A DNA stretch of 64,000 nucleotides from Gemmatimonadota bacterium (GTDB lineage Bacteria > Gemmatimonadota > Gemmatimonadetes > Longimicrobiales > Gaopeijiaceae). How positions within the stretch are numbered: the first letter of the stretch is position 1; every line of letters starts with the position of its first letter. Position numbers and translations under genes: made by a program. Shown here in pieces: positions 9,108 to 18,409 of this stretch. The notes beneath the pieces were generated by a model, which saw nothing but the letters and a program-made list of their open reading frames with translations, had not been told where the DNA came from and did no database searches. The DNA lies in contig DQPL01000098.1 in assembly GCA_015664885.1 (NCBI GenBank), forward strand, positions 86,733-150,732, given 5' to 3'.

Positions 9108-9965
9108 CTAGTGGCTCAACGAATACAGCACGAGGTTGATGCCCAGCGCATATGCCTCGGCTGAGAACCGGAGAAAGTAGTCGTAGTCCTCCCCTTCCCG
9201 CTCCCATCCGTCGGCGATGTCGGTGTTGTGCGTCATCATGACCAGCGGCCGGCCCTCTCCATCGAAAATCGCTCGCAGGTGCGGCGTCGCGCTATCACGC
9301 CCACGCTCCGAGGTACCGCGCCCGCCGTTCATGCGCCACCACTGGATCGACGGGATTTGCGGGACCTCGTCGACCACGTATAGGGCACTCATGAGCACGT
9401 GGTCCGGCTCGACGTCCACGATCGGGTACTCCGGTAGCACCCGACCCATCTCGCCCGCGAAGTGCTGCCAGGCGCGTTCACCCCAGAAATCATCGGCCCA
9501 GATGAAGCCGCCCTTTAACAGGTAGTCGCGGAGTTGCGCGACCTCGGCCTCGTTGAACCCGGCCGTACCCGCGTCGGACATGAAGACGAACGGGCATTCG
9601 TACAGCTCCTCCTGCGTGGAGCGCACCACCGCGTTGCCGGGTTGCCCGTCACCCCACTTCGCGGGTCTGGCGGTCGTCAGCTCCTCCAGACGATCGAGGA
9701 AATTGTAGTCCGAACCGGGGTAGTCGGTGTTCCAGCCATGGCCCATCTCTTCGTAGCGCACGTCCTTGTAGAGGAGCCGGCAGAAGGTGAATCCCCGATC
9801 GCGGATTCCGTTGGCGGCGGTGGGTAAGCCCTCCCGGTAAGGTCTCGGAATCCACCCGGTCGGCCAGCTCTGCCGGTACTGGAAGGCGGTCAGGAGCAGC
9901 ATGACCGCCACGGGCACCAGGTAGCGGGCGCGTCGCAGGTCCGTGCTTCTCCACCGATTCATCAT
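9108..9965 (-). CDS. DUF4159 protein, upstream tandem copy
   Basis: 285 residues, same architecture as its neighbour: an N-terminal membrane anchor (ARYLVPVAVMLLLTAFQ) then the DUF4159 domain with FTFCRLLYKDVR, YPGSDYNF, LRDYLLKGGFIWADDFWG and THNTDIADGWEREGEDYDYF. Its ATG overlaps the stop of the GATase gene by 4 nt. Divergence from the second copy is spread through the length, with a 2-residue indel after WWRxNGG, so the duplication is old. Function unknown. Confidence 0.85.
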   Translation of the reverse strand: MMNRWRSTDLRRARYLVPVAVMLLLTAFQYRQSWPTGWIPRPYREGLPTAANGIRDRGFTFCRLLYKDVRYEEMGHGWNTDYPGSDYNFLDRLEELTTARPAKWGDGQPGNAVVRSTQEELYECPFVFMSDAGTAGFNEAEVAQLRDYLLKGGFIWADDFWGERAWQHFAGEMGRVLPEYPIVDVEPDHVLMSALYVVDEVPQIPSIQWWRMNGGRGTSERGRDSATPHLRAIFDGEGRPLVMMTHNTDIADGWEREGEDYDYFLRFSAEAYALGINLVLYSLSH

Positions 9966-10690
9966 TCGCTCAGTACATGCTCCAAGAAGCGCGGCATGAG
10001 CGACTCGGCCTCGGGTGTCTCCGGTGTCATGTCGCGGAACTCATCGAGGGTCGCAGCACCTGTCAGAGCCAGGTAGGCGGGGTAACGTGCGACGCGCTCA
10101 ATCAGGCCGTCCCGGTTGAGCTCAGGGTGGAACTGGGTCGCGTAGATCGGCTTGTCCGGGAAACAAAAAGCCTCGTTCTCGATGGTCTCGCTCGAGGCCA
10201 GTAGGACCGCGCCGTCGGGCAGGGACGTCACGATGTCCTCGTGACCGATCTGCACCGGGAACCGTGGGCCGATGGATCCGAACACCGGATCGCGCTCTCC
10301 TTCAGGACTGAGCTCCAGCCACACCGTACCCACCTCTGCTTGCTCACGGTCCGTGATCACTTCTCCGCCCAGTGCGCGCGCGAGCGCCTGGAAGCCCCAG
10401 CAGGACGCGAACGTCGGCTTCGACGACCCGTGCAGGCCAACCATCGTGTCGAGCGCGGCCGGCAGCCACGGCCCCCCTCTGGCCACTGAGTAGTCGCCGC
10501 TTCCTCCAATCAGCACGACGTCGACCGAGTCGAGCAGTGCCTGATCCGGCGCCCCAGAGAGCAGATCGAAGATCTGAAGCCTTCCGTTCTCCGTACCCAG
10601 CGCGCGGGAGAAGCACGAGACTTCGTGCTCACGCATCGGGTCCCCGGGATTCCTCATTTGGAGGAGGAGAAATCGAGGTGATTCGCCCAA
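9962..10690 (-). CDS. Class I glutamine amidotransferase-like protein
   Basis: A 242-residue GATase1-fold protein like the stand-alone GMP-synthase-type amidotransferases that hydrolyse glutamine or a gamma-glutamyl compound. The nucleophile is C97 in TFASCWGFQAL and the dyad is H188/E190 in ATQFHPEL. The start is TTG 10690 with AGGCGG at a suitable distance; no ATG fits upstream. It leads a three-gene unit with the two DUF4159 genes (4-nt overlap). Its substrate cannot be inferred. Confidence 0.85.
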   Translation of the reverse strand: MGESPRFLLLQMRNPGDPMREHEVSCFSRALGTENGRLQIFDLLSGAPDQALLDSVDVVLIGGSGDYSVARGGPWLPAALDTMVGLHGSSKPTFASCWGFQALARALGGEVITDREQAEVGTVWLELSPEGERDPVFGSIGPRFPVQIGHEDIVTSLPDGAVLLASSETIENEAFCFPDKPIYATQFHPELNRDGLIERVARYPAYLALTGAATLDEFRDMTPETPEAESLMPRFLEHVLSE

Positions 10691-10879
10691 GGATGGCCGC
10701 CTGAGTGGGATGATCGGAAGACCGAAACTACCCGATTTGACGCCATCGCGCGCTCGCCGGGCGACTCTAGGGCGCGCACCGCGGCTGAGGCTCAGAAAAC
10801 GCGATCGAGTTGCCGAGACTAGTACTTGTCTGTCGTGACTGCGCTCCGGATAGCCCGTAAGTCGTTGTTCTGCTTGCTA

Positions 10880-10963
10880 TGCCGGGGGCGGGACTCGAAC
10901 CCGCAAGCCCTCTCAGGCGGGGGATTTTAAGTCCCCTGTGTTTACCGATTTCACCACCCCGGC
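10880..10963 (-). tRNA. tRNA-Leu, anticodon UAA
   Basis: On the minus strand the 84-nt molecule has a 7-bp acceptor stem (GCCGGGG with CCCCGGC), discriminator A, a T arm containing GGTTCGAGTCC, and a 5-bp anticodon stem GGGGA/TCCCC around the loop CTTAAAA, which places the anticodon as TAA. The long variable arm (class II) fits leucine. CCA is not encoded. It decodes UUA/UUG. Confidence 0.95.
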
Positions 10964-11031
10964 TCTATCGCGTCCAATTCTAAGGCCCTCCCGGGCCTCG
11001 CCGGAAGGGTGTGGCCGTAGGTGGCTCGCCC

Positions 11032-12106
11032 TTAGTCGAACCAATCGAGCTGAACGATCTCGTACCCCTGCTTGTGTGTGGTCAGCTCAATGATGTTGTC
11101 GGCTTCCGGCGTGAGATAACCGTCTCCGTGTCGCGTCGCGGGATCGTTCATGACGATGTTGCCGTCCTCGGTGCGGCCGGCCGCCAGCACGAAGTGATTG
11201 TACTTGAGGCCTGCGTCGCTGCCGTAGTCCACACGGACCATGGTGGGCCGCTGCGTCTCGAGCCGCTCATGGATGACTGGACGTAATTCGTCGGCCGTTC
11301 CTGACACACGACCATAGACGACGGCATCGTCGCCTCGCGCGCCGCACCCTCCGGCTACGCCCCATTGGACGCCGTCGCCGACGTAACCGTCATTCGCGTC
11401 TAGGAAGGCATCCAGGCTCCCGGGGTCCACATCCCGTCCGTGATGACGCAGAATCATTGCGACGCAGGTGATGGCGCATCCGGAGCGTATAATGCAATGG
11501 TGCGGTCACGACCGAGCACTTTGGAAGCCCAGAGCGGGTTGCCCTGGCTGAAGTGTCCTATGCGGGGCTCGATGAAGGTGATGCCGTCCGCCGGCGGCGC
11601 GGCCGCGATGTCTTCGCTGGGAGGGTTGCTCTTCGTGTGACCGTTCTGCAACCAATCCTTCAGCGCCACGCGCGTTTCACGGTCGACCACGCCCGTGGAC
11701 GAGATCTTCGCCATCTCCTGACGGGCTGCCACGGCGGCCATCCCGGTCCGGACCGCCTCAGCGCCTCGCAGGCCCTGCTGCGAGAGATCAGCCAGGTGCC
11801 GGAGCTCCACGATCGCCGCATCCAGGGTGGGGTCGCCCTCTGCCAGCGAGCACGCAAAGACCTCCCTCAGTCGAACCTTGTCGAGTTGAAGCAGCATGGA
11901 GCTGTTGATGTCGACGATGCCTCGCCGGCTGGTCGAGGAGATGGCGTGACGTGTCCCTCCCTCGTCCACCTCGACCACGGTGAGAAGCGCCGCCCGCGAT
12001 GTATCGCCGGTGGCCGTCGTGTCGTTGTTCTGGCGACCACGCACAGAGGCGTCAGCAGGACGAGCATCGCAGCCATTGGAGCTGCTCGCCGACACCCCCG
12101 GCCCAT
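11032..12106 (-). pseudogene. Exported C39/papain-like peptidase, broken by two frameshifts
   Basis: Three frames must be joined to read one protein. ATG 12106 (sharing the A of the upstream gene's TGATG) starts a signal peptide ending TPLCVVA; near 12045 the frame changes to NNDTTATGDTSR; near 11490 it changes again from FSQGNPLWASKVLGRDRTI to RSGCAITCVAMILRHHG. Each join needs one missing base: restoring C in GCCAG gives the cleavage site VVA-QNN, and restoring G in ATTGCATT gives RTIGIIRSGCA. The C-terminal domain has the peptidase marks, with Cys in GCAITC, His in YNHFVL and Asp in MNDPA; a peptidoglycan-binding-like segment (STGVVDRETRVALKDWL) precedes it. Pseudogene or sequence error. 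Confidence 0.65.
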
Positions 12107-12477
12107 CACAGCTTACCTGCGTTTACGAACGCGCTGAGAATCTTCAGGCTGCTCGGCAGGGATGTGAACACCGTGTGAATCTCGTCGTTGAACGTCAGCA
12201 CAATTCCAAGAGCGCCCTCGACCAAGAGCCCACGCGGGTCCTGGAGTCCCGCGAGCACGTCGTCGACAGCCTCAGGAGCGCGTATCCACACGACCGAGAA
12301 TGGCTCGTTGATCGCGCCGGCGCTCTTGTTGCCGCGTTCCGCCAGAATACGAGCGTCGTCCGAGGACCCCAGAACGAGCATGAGGACCTTCAGCTCCTCA
12401 TGAATCAACTCATTCAGCAGCTCACGAGCGAGTTCGGGATCGCCGGGCGGTAGAAACGTGGTTTTCTCGAATGGCAT
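12106..12477 (-). CDS. Hypothetical protein upstream of the C39-like gene
   Basis: A 123-residue soluble protein, apparently intact, ending in TGA that overlaps the ATG of the peptidase-like gene (TGATG), so the two form a coupled pair. ATG 12477 begins MPFEKTTFLPPGDPELAREL; a GTG at 12486 is an alternative. An N-terminal helical region (ELLNELIHEELKVLMLVLG) is followed by an alpha-beta pattern; no catalytic motif or known family is recognised. The coupling suggests a partner or regulator of the exported protease. Confidence 0.6.
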   Translation of the reverse strand: MPFEKTTFLPPGDPELARELLNELIHEELKVLMLVLGSSDDARILAERGNKSAGAINEPFSVVWIRAPEAVDDVLAGLQDPRGLLVEGALGIVLTFNDEIHTVFTSLPSSLKILSAFVNAGKL

Positions 12478-12768
12478 TGGAGTCACTCGTCTGTCGCAAG
12501 TCCCGGTGGGCCTTTCCGACGACGGCGCGCGGCCTGGGATAGGCGCGCGTCTGCGTCGTTCCAGGAGTGGTTCGGAGGTCGAGCGGAGGGGCGTGGGAGA
12601 GCACTCGCCTCTCGCGCGAGCGGTGGTAGCACAGCGTATGCGAAAACCACGACGCTCGGCACTGGCACCCCGGATTCTGACGGCTAACGGAGGGGTATCA
12701 GCCCGCTATCACATACCTCGTTGGACAGCAAAGCCGCTGGCGATAGGTGTGTAACAGCGCCCGCCCCA

Positions 12769-15006
12769 CTAGCGCGTCAGCAGATGCGTCACCTTCAAGA
12801 TCAGACGGCGGTCCCGGTATTCATTGAGCACGCCAAGGCCGGTAGGATCGTCTAGGTCGCGCCGCAGCTCGTCGTAGACCAGGTAGATGTCGCTGCCGGG
12901 CATGTATGTGTAGCGGAAGCGCGCGCTGGTGCTCCACTGGTCGGTCGACGAGTTGTACTGGCTGATCGCGCGCAGCGTCATCGCGGGTGAAAGCGCGTAG
13001 TCGATGCGCAAGGATGCGAGCTCGACGTCGAAGGAGGCAGCGGGCAGCTCGATATCGTTACGGGCATAGGACGCCTCCGCGGAGAGCTTGCTCGACATCC
13101 GTGCCCCGAGCGTGACGCGCGTGTCCGTGCGCGTCCCGTCATAAAAGTCCTGCGGCGAGTAGTTCAGCTGGTAATACACCTTGCGCGACGGGTTGCTATT
13201 GAACGACACCTGCCATTCGCCGAAGCTGTATCCGCCAGGTGCGATGGCCACTCCATCGCGCACAATGAAGGGCTCGTCGAGGCGTTCGTAGTTGTGGTTG
13301 TACCACAGGTTGAGGTAGGCGCCGTTGTCGAACGCGGTGCCCACCATGGAGTGATATCTGCGCGACACCAGCCGGTTCTGTTGGTCGGTGATGTAGACGA
13401 CGTTCACCATCGGCTGCATGACGCGGATGCCGAGCAGGTCCGGCCGGGGGTCCCTCTCAAAGTGCAGCTTGGTCAGCCGGATGCCCCTGCGCGGCAGGAA
13501 CCCCACCTCCGGATTGAAGTTGTCGCCGAGGTTGGCGTACTCGCCGTAGATCCTCCACTTCTGGTCCAGCCAGGTTGCGTTCAGGTAGCCGGCGCCCTGA
13601 CCGTCGGTCATCCCTGGCGTTTCGGTTTTGGCGATGAACCCTGTGACCGTGAACGCATCATGCGGCACCAGCGTCATGTCGACAGCGTACGTGCGATTGA
13701 AGTGGTCCCCGCTGGTCTCGTTCTTGTTGATGAACAGACCACCGACCCTGGAGCGGGACAGGAAGTGTCTGCTATAGCGCGTGACTAGGAAGTTCTCACC
13801 CGATCTGCCGAAGGCGTCACCGGTCTGCACGTTCAACACCGAAATGTCGTTACGGCCGACCTTGCCCGTCAGCCGGGCGCCGGCTCGAATCGGCACTTGC
13901 TCCCCCGTCGGCGAGAGCCCGATGCGACGCGTGAAGAAGAGGTCGGCCAGTCGGTTGAACGCCGTGGCCGAGCCGACCTTGAACTGCCCGGAATTCTCCA
14001 GGAAGAAGTCTCGCTTCTCAGGGAAGAAGAGCGGGAAGCGCGTCAGGTTGACCTGCTCGTCGTCGACTTCGGCCTGCGCGAAGTCGGTGTTGACGGTGAT
14101 GTCGAGGTTGAGCCCGGCGCTCAGGCCGTACTTGACGTCGATGCCCATGTCGCGCTGGAACGAGTTGTCCACGTCGCCCGCATCCGTCACCCGACTTGCG
14201 CCGCTCGTCAGGAAGGGCGTGACGCGCAGATCGCTTCCGCGAGAGAGAGAAGTCATGCCAGAGAGCGTGCCCGCGAGGCTCACCTTCGCGATCTGGTACG
14301 GCTTCGGGATCGGTGCCCAGAAGGCCTGCTCGTTCCTGCGCCCGATGTTGCGCATGAGGTTCATGCCCCAGCGCTGCGACTCGGACTCGGGGAAGCGCAG
14401 CGTGACCAGGGGGATCGCGATCTCGGCGACCCAGCCGTCCGGGGTCTGCTGCGTGGCGACGTGCCAGACGCCGTCCCAGTCTCGGTTGATGTTGGGAGTT
14501 CCCCTGCCCGGGAGCCCGCCCTCCCCCTCATTGAACACTTGCTGATCCAACTGCGCGCCGAGCGGGTTGGTTACGAACATGTATCCCGAGCGTCCGTCGC
14601 GGAACGTATCGAGGATGATCTGGAAGTTGTCCTCGCTGAGGATTCGGTCGGAGTCGCGCCTCATCTCTGTCGCTGTGAGACCCGACGGGGAGGAGTCGAA
14701 CGCTCGCACGCCCAGGTACAACGCACTGCGGTCGTACATCAGTAGGACCTCGGTGCGCTCCGAAGACGGCGCACCTTCGTCGGGCTCCTGCTGGGTAAAT
14801 GCATCGAGTAGCGCTGCATCCCGCCACACCGCCTCATTCAATACACCGTCGATCACCGGACCCTGTTCTACATAGACGGCGGAGACGTCCGGCACCTGCC
14901 GAGCTCCCTGAGCCGTGAGCGGGACCGCCAATACGCCCGCGCCGAGGGCGAACACGAGAGCGGCGTAAAGGGTGAAGAAAGGCTCAATGCGTGGGGACTC
15001 CGTCAT
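12769..15006 (-). CDS. DUF5916 / CBM9-like outer-membrane protein
   Basis: A 745-residue exported protein: signal segment in residues 1-33, a family 9 carbohydrate-binding-like domain (about 45-230; PVIDGVLNEAVWRDA, RTEVLLMYDRSALYLGVRAFD, SGYMFVTNPLGAQLDQ), then a DUF5916 region of predicted beta-barrel type with VNLTRFPLFFPEKRDFFLEN, the most conserved segment. Such proteins are common in Bacteroidota and Gemmatimonadota and often sit near peptidases; their molecular job is not established. It is paralogous to the gene at 24718. The start is ATG 15006. Confidence 0.8.
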   Translation of the reverse strand: MTESPRIEPFFTLYAALVFALGAGVLAVPLTAQGARQVPDVSAVYVEQGPVIDGVLNEAVWRDAALLDAFTQQEPDEGAPSSERTEVLLMYDRSALYLGVRAFDSSPSGLTATEMRRDSDRILSEDNFQIILDTFRDGRSGYMFVTNPLGAQLDQQVFNEGEGGLPGRGTPNINRDWDGVWHVATQQTPDGWVAEIAIPLVTLRFPESESQRWGMNLMRNIGRRNEQAFWAPIPKPYQIAKVSLAGTLSGMTSLSRGSDLRVTPFLTSGASRVTDAGDVDNSFQRDMGIDVKYGLSAGLNLDITVNTDFAQAEVDDEQVNLTRFPLFFPEKRDFFLENSGQFKVGSATAFNRLADLFFTRRIGLSPTGEQVPIRAGARLTGKVGRNDISVLNVQTGDAFGRSGENFLVTRYSRHFLSRSRVGGLFINKNETSGDHFNRTYAVDMTLVPHDAFTVTGFIAKTETPGMTDGQGAGYLNATWLDQKWRIYGEYANLGDNFNPEVGFLPRRGIRLTKLHFERDPRPDLLGIRVMQPMVNVVYITDQQNRLVSRRYHSMVGTAFDNGAYLNLWYNHNYERLDEPFIVRDGVAIAPGGYSFGEWQVSFNSNPSRKVYYQLNYSPQDFYDGTRTDTRVTLGARMSSKLSAEASYARNDIELPAASFDVELASLRIDYALSPAMTLRAISQYNSSTDQWSTSARFRYTYMPGSDIYLVYDELRRDLDDPTGLGVLNEYRDRRLILKVTHLLTR

Positions 15007-15213
15007 GTACGCGCGCTCTGCTCGGGCGCTGGAGACCGCCCTCTAGGATTTCTACGACCCCGCGAGTATAGCCCTACGGTTCTGCTACGTGAATCAGCCG
15101 CTGGCGATGACCCCTGCTCCGTCTCTACGTTGGGCGCACGCTTCACCTAGGGGGAACAGGTCCCTGGTGGCCGGTGAGGGCCGGGCGCAGGGCGCTCGAA
15201 GGAGAGAATCCGC

Positions 15214-16073
15214 ATGGGCGAGATGGCCAGACCCCGAGAGGGGAATATCGAAGCGTGGGGGCTGACTCACCCCGGCAAGGTGCGCGCGGACAACCAGGAT
15301 CATTTCTTCCTGGGCGCGCTCGGGCGCGGCGTGCGCGTGAACCGCACGAGCATCGGAGCCAAGGCGCGACGGGTGCTGCATGCCGAGCGTCTTGCGACGC
15401 TGGCGATGGTGGCGGATGGCGTGGGCGGTGGGTCAGGTGGTGAGGAAGCCGCGCGACTCGCAGTGCAGGAGTTGGTGTCGTCGGTCTCCAGGAGTTTTCA
15501 CGACGCGGACTACGCCGAGGAGAATAACCCAGAAGTCTTTTCCCGGCTCCTGCACGAGGCGGCTCTGGAGTGCCACGAGAGCCTGCTCAAGAAGGCCGAG
15601 CATGCCGGCGCCGGTCGCGGCTTTGCCACGACGCTCACGCTATTCCTGGGTCTGTGGCCGCACGCATACCTGCTGCAGGTGGGTGATTCGCACTTCTACA
15701 TCTACCAAGACGGGGAGCTGACCCAGATCAGCAGAGACCAAACGTGGGCCCAGGACCTCGTCGACGATGGCACGCTCACCCAGACGGTGGCCTAGGGCAG
15801 CAAATGGGCGAACGTGCTGTCGAGCGCCATGGGCGGTAAGACCGCGGAACCGGTCGTAACGCGCTTCGTGCGCGATTGGGGTGCGGTGATCCTCATTTGC
15901 ACGGACGGGACTCACCAAGCACGTCTCAGACGAGCAGATCGAAAAGCGGCTCTCGTCGATGCAGAACGCGCGTGAGACCTCCGAGCTGCTGCTGCAGGAC
16001 GCTTTTGGACGGGGGCGGGAGCGACAACATCACGGTGATCGCGGGTCGCGCGATGCGGCCAGTGGAGGCTTGA
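15214..16073 (+). pseudogene. PP2C-family protein phosphatase, degenerate
   Basis: The first 193 codons give a good PP2C N-terminus: WGLTHPGKVRADNQDHFF, MVADGVGGGSGGEEAA, FATTLTLF and QVGDSHFYIY, all near metal-binding aspartates. An in-frame TAG at 15793-15795 then interrupts the domain; the same frame continues with SKWANVLSSAMGG and VILICTDG. After 15907 the coding frame moves +1 (LTKHVSDEQIEKRL), and near 16001 it moves again to end with LLDGGGSDNITVIAGRA and TGA 16071-16073. One stop and two frameshifts make a functional enzyme unlikely. In intact form it would dephosphorylate Ser/Thr on proteins. Confidence 0.8.
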
Positions 16074-16089
16074 TCTGAGGTCTTCGTCG

Positions 16090-16953
16090 ATGGAGGCCAG
16101 GTCTCTCTGCATGGGCGTCGCGGCGCCACTGCTTCTAGTGCTGTTGCTTCCCTTGGCCCCCGGAAGCCACTGGAGCGCCGCGGCTCAGACGACCGTGATC
16201 GCCCATCGCGGTGCCTCCGGTTACGCGCCCGAGCACACGTTGCTCGCGTACGACATGGCTGTCCGCATGGGCGCCGACTACATCGAACAGGACCTGCAGA
16301 TGACCAGCGACGGCGTGTTGGTCGTGATGCACGATGCTGACCTGGATCGCACGGCGCGCGGCCCATCGCGGCACTGTACAGGGCCAGTAGGTGAAAAGAC
16401 GTACGAGGACATCCTGAACTGCGAAGTATCCAGTTGGCGAGGGGAGGACCTGGAAGCTCTGGAGCGCGTGCCGACTTTGGACTCCGTGCTTACCCGTTAC
16501 GGCTCCAGCACGCGCTACTACATCGAAACCAAACAGCCCGAGCACGCGCCCGGGATGGAAGAGGCGCTGCTGGAATTGCTAGGCAGGCACGACCTAGTGC
16601 CGAGCTCGCCGGACGACCGCACGGTCTTGGTTCAGTCGTTCAGTTCCGAGAGCCTGCGCAAGATGCATGGACTCGAGCCTCGGCTGCCGCTGATCCAGCT
16701 GATCGGGGCCTCGCAGATGCCCGACGACATCGACGCCGGGATGCGTGACGTGGCGAGCTATGCAATCGGCGTCGGACCCACTCAGCGTCTCGTGACCCCG
16801 CAGTTCATGAGCGCCGCCAAGCGGCATGGGCTTCTGGTGCACCCGTACACCGTGAACGCTGAGGGCGACATGAGGCGCCTCATCGAGCTCGGCGTCGATG
16901 GTATGTTCACGAACTTTCCCGACCGACTCATGAGCTTGCGTTCCCCCAACTGA
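16090..16953 (+). CDS. Glycerophosphodiester phosphodiesterase, exported
   Basis: GDPD-fold (TIM-barrel) enzyme that cleaves glycerophosphodiesters to glycerol 3-phosphate and an alcohol. After an N-terminal signal peptide (residues 1-34, ending in SAAAQ) comes the active-site motif IAHRGASGYAPEHT, then the metal and catalytic residues of EQDLQMTSDGVLVVMHDADL and the downstream IETKQPE. The 287 residues fit a periplasmic GlpQ-like enzyme. The aquaglyceroporin gene follows after 15 nt, so the pair probably serves glycerol or glycerophosphodiester use. Confidence 0.9.
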   Translation: MEARSLCMGVAAPLLLVLLLPLAPGSHWSAAAQTTVIAHRGASGYAPEHTLLAYDMAVRMGADYIEQDLQMTSDGVLVVMHDADLDRTARGPSRHCTGPVGEKTYEDILNCEVSSWRGEDLEALERVPTLDSVLTRYGSSTRYYIETKQPEHAPGMEEALLELLGRHDLVPSSPDDRTVLVQSFSSESLRKMHGLEPRLPLIQLIGASQMPDDIDAGMRDVASYAIGVGPTQRLVTPQFMSAAKRHGLLVHPYTVNAEGDMRRLIELGVDGMFTNFPDRLMSLRSPN

Positions 16954-16968
16954 TAGAGGCTGACACCT

Positions 16969-17730
16969 GTGGAGATCTTCCTGGCAGAAGTGGTAGGCAC
17001 CGCGATCTTGATCGTCATCGGCGACGGTGTAGTCGCCAACGTCGTGTTGGCCAAGACCAAGGGCCACAATTCCGGCTGGATCGTGATCACCACGGGCTGG
17101 GGTCTCGCGGTGGCCATGGCGGTGTACGCGGTGGGCCGAGTCAGTGGCGCGCACCTCAACCCAGCCGTCACATTCGGACTGGCGTCTATCGACAGCTTGG
17201 CCTGGGCCGAGGTGCCGACATATCTGGCTGGCGAAATGGTGGGAGCGATGTTGGGCGCGGTATTGGTCTACGTGTCCTACTACCGACACTGGGGGGCCAC
17301 CGACGATCCTGCGGCGAAGCTGGCCGTATTCTGCACAGGCCCCGCGATTCGTTCACCGGTCGCCAACCTCGTCACCGAAATCATCGGGACCGCCTTGCTC
17401 ATGTTCGGCATCCTGGGAATCGGAGCCAACGCGCTCGAGATACAGTCAGCCAGCGAGATCGACCTGTCCGCCGTGTTCAGCACCGGGATCGCGCCATTGT
17501 TGGTGGGCTTCCTGGTCTGGGCCATCGGGCTCAGCTTGGGTGGCCCGACGGGCTATGCCATCAATCCGGCTCGGGACTTGGGCCCGCGCATCGTACATGC
17601 GCTGCTCCCGATTGACGGAAAAGGCGATTCGGACTGGGGCTACGCGTGGATTCCGGTTGTCGGCCCGATCGTGGGCGGCGTGATGGGAGCCCTGCTGTTC
17701 CAGGCGGTCGACGGCGTGTTCCTGGGCTAA
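16969..17730 (+). CDS. Aquaglyceroporin / glycerol facilitator (MIP family)
   Basis: Six-helix MIP channel of 253 residues starting at GTG 16969. Both pore motifs are present: SGAHLNPAVTFG near residue 62 and GYAINPARDLGPR near 196; the Asp after the second NPAR is typical of glycerol-conducting GlpF-type channels rather than strict aquaporins. Placed directly after the glycerophosphodiesterase gene, it would carry the glycerol moiety or other small polyols across the inner membrane. No glycerol kinase gene is in view. Confidence 0.92.
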   Translation: MEIFLAEVVGTAILIVIGDGVVANVVLAKTKGHNSGWIVITTGWGLAVAMAVYAVGRVSGAHLNPAVTFGLASIDSLAWAEVPTYLAGEMVGAMLGAVLVYVSYYRHWGATDDPAAKLAVFCTGPAIRSPVANLVTEIIGTALLMFGILGIGANALEIQSASEIDLSAVFSTGIAPLLVGFLVWAIGLSLGGPTGYAINPARDLGPRIVHALLPIDGKGDSDWGYAWIPVVGPIVGGVMGALLFQAVDGVFLG

Positions 17731-17741
17731 GTGCCCCGGAC

Positions 17742-18350
17742 TCAACTCGCCCGCGTAAAGAGCAGCCGCACGTTGTCGACGTAGTAGGTGCGGAGCGTCT
17801 CCCAAGTCCCCCACACGCCGATGACGATATGGATGCGACCCCCGGGGTCTGAGACCGCGCGCATGCGATAGCTCTTCTGGAGCCATTGCACACCTACGTC
17901 TGATGCCGAACCGTTGCCGGTCGCGTCCTGCACGGTGAGCGCCGCGGCGGTTCCGGGTGAGGCTGAATGCGCGCCGGCCAGAATCCGCCACAGATTGACC
18001 TCGCCGAAATCGGCGGTTCCGAAGTCGAAGCTGATATCGACATCGTAGGCGACGCTCGGCTCGACAGCCTCTGCTCGCTGGATCCAGACCTTGGCCATCC
18101 CGTTTGTATTCTCGACATAGAGCCGTGCTGCACTGGCTCCGCTAGAGGCCAGTTCACTCGATGCCCCCACGGACCAGGTAACGCTCGGGTCAGCGAGGTC
18201 GACTCCGTTCCCGAACCAGCCCTCCAGACCGGCTTCGAAGGAGTAGGTCACGTCGAATTCCGGTACGAAAACGATGTCGGCAACCTGGTCGCACGCCATG
18301 AGGAGTGTGGTGAGCAGCGCGAGCACCAGGGGTGGTAAGCAGCGAGCCAG
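17742..18350 (-). CDS. Predicted lipoprotein with beta-sandwich domain; probable CTG start
   Basis: A small lipoprotein with lipobox LLMAC followed by a beta-rich domain (TYSFEAGLEGWFGNG, YVENTNGMAKVWIQ, VDISFDFGTADFGEVNLW) resembling carbohydrate-binding or galactose-binding-like modules; the ligand is unknown. The first conventional start, GTG 18326, gives a signal with no positive residue and no ribosome site. Eight codons earlier CTG 18350 is preceded by AGGAGGA with a 4-nt spacer and gives MARCLPPLVLALLTTLLMAC, a better lipoprotein signal, so CTG is preferred. It converges with the aquaglyceroporin gene. Confidence 0.65.
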   Translation of the reverse strand: MARCLPPLVLALLTTLLMACDQVADIVFVPEFDVTYSFEAGLEGWFGNGVDLADPSVTWSVGASSELASSGASAARLYVENTNGMAKVWIQRAEAVEPSVAYDVDISFDFGTADFGEVNLWRILAGAHSASPGTAAALTVQDATGNGSASDVGVQWLQKSYRMRAVSDPGGRIHIVIGVWGTWETLRTYYVDNVRLLFTRAS

Positions 18351-18409
18351 GGGGTCCTCCTGGGAGGCGCGGGATGGATTCTTGTGCGAGTCAGCGAGAA
18401 TATACTCAA

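Noticed and set aside
12478..12768. Short frames on both strands in the 291-nt gap before the hypothetical gene
   Set aside because: None has a ribosome site, domain or protein-like composition; the gap holds nothing else I can support.
15793..15795. In-frame TAG in PP2C as pyrrolysine
   Set aside because: The position is not a known Pyl site and the gene also has two frameshifts, so simple decay fits better.
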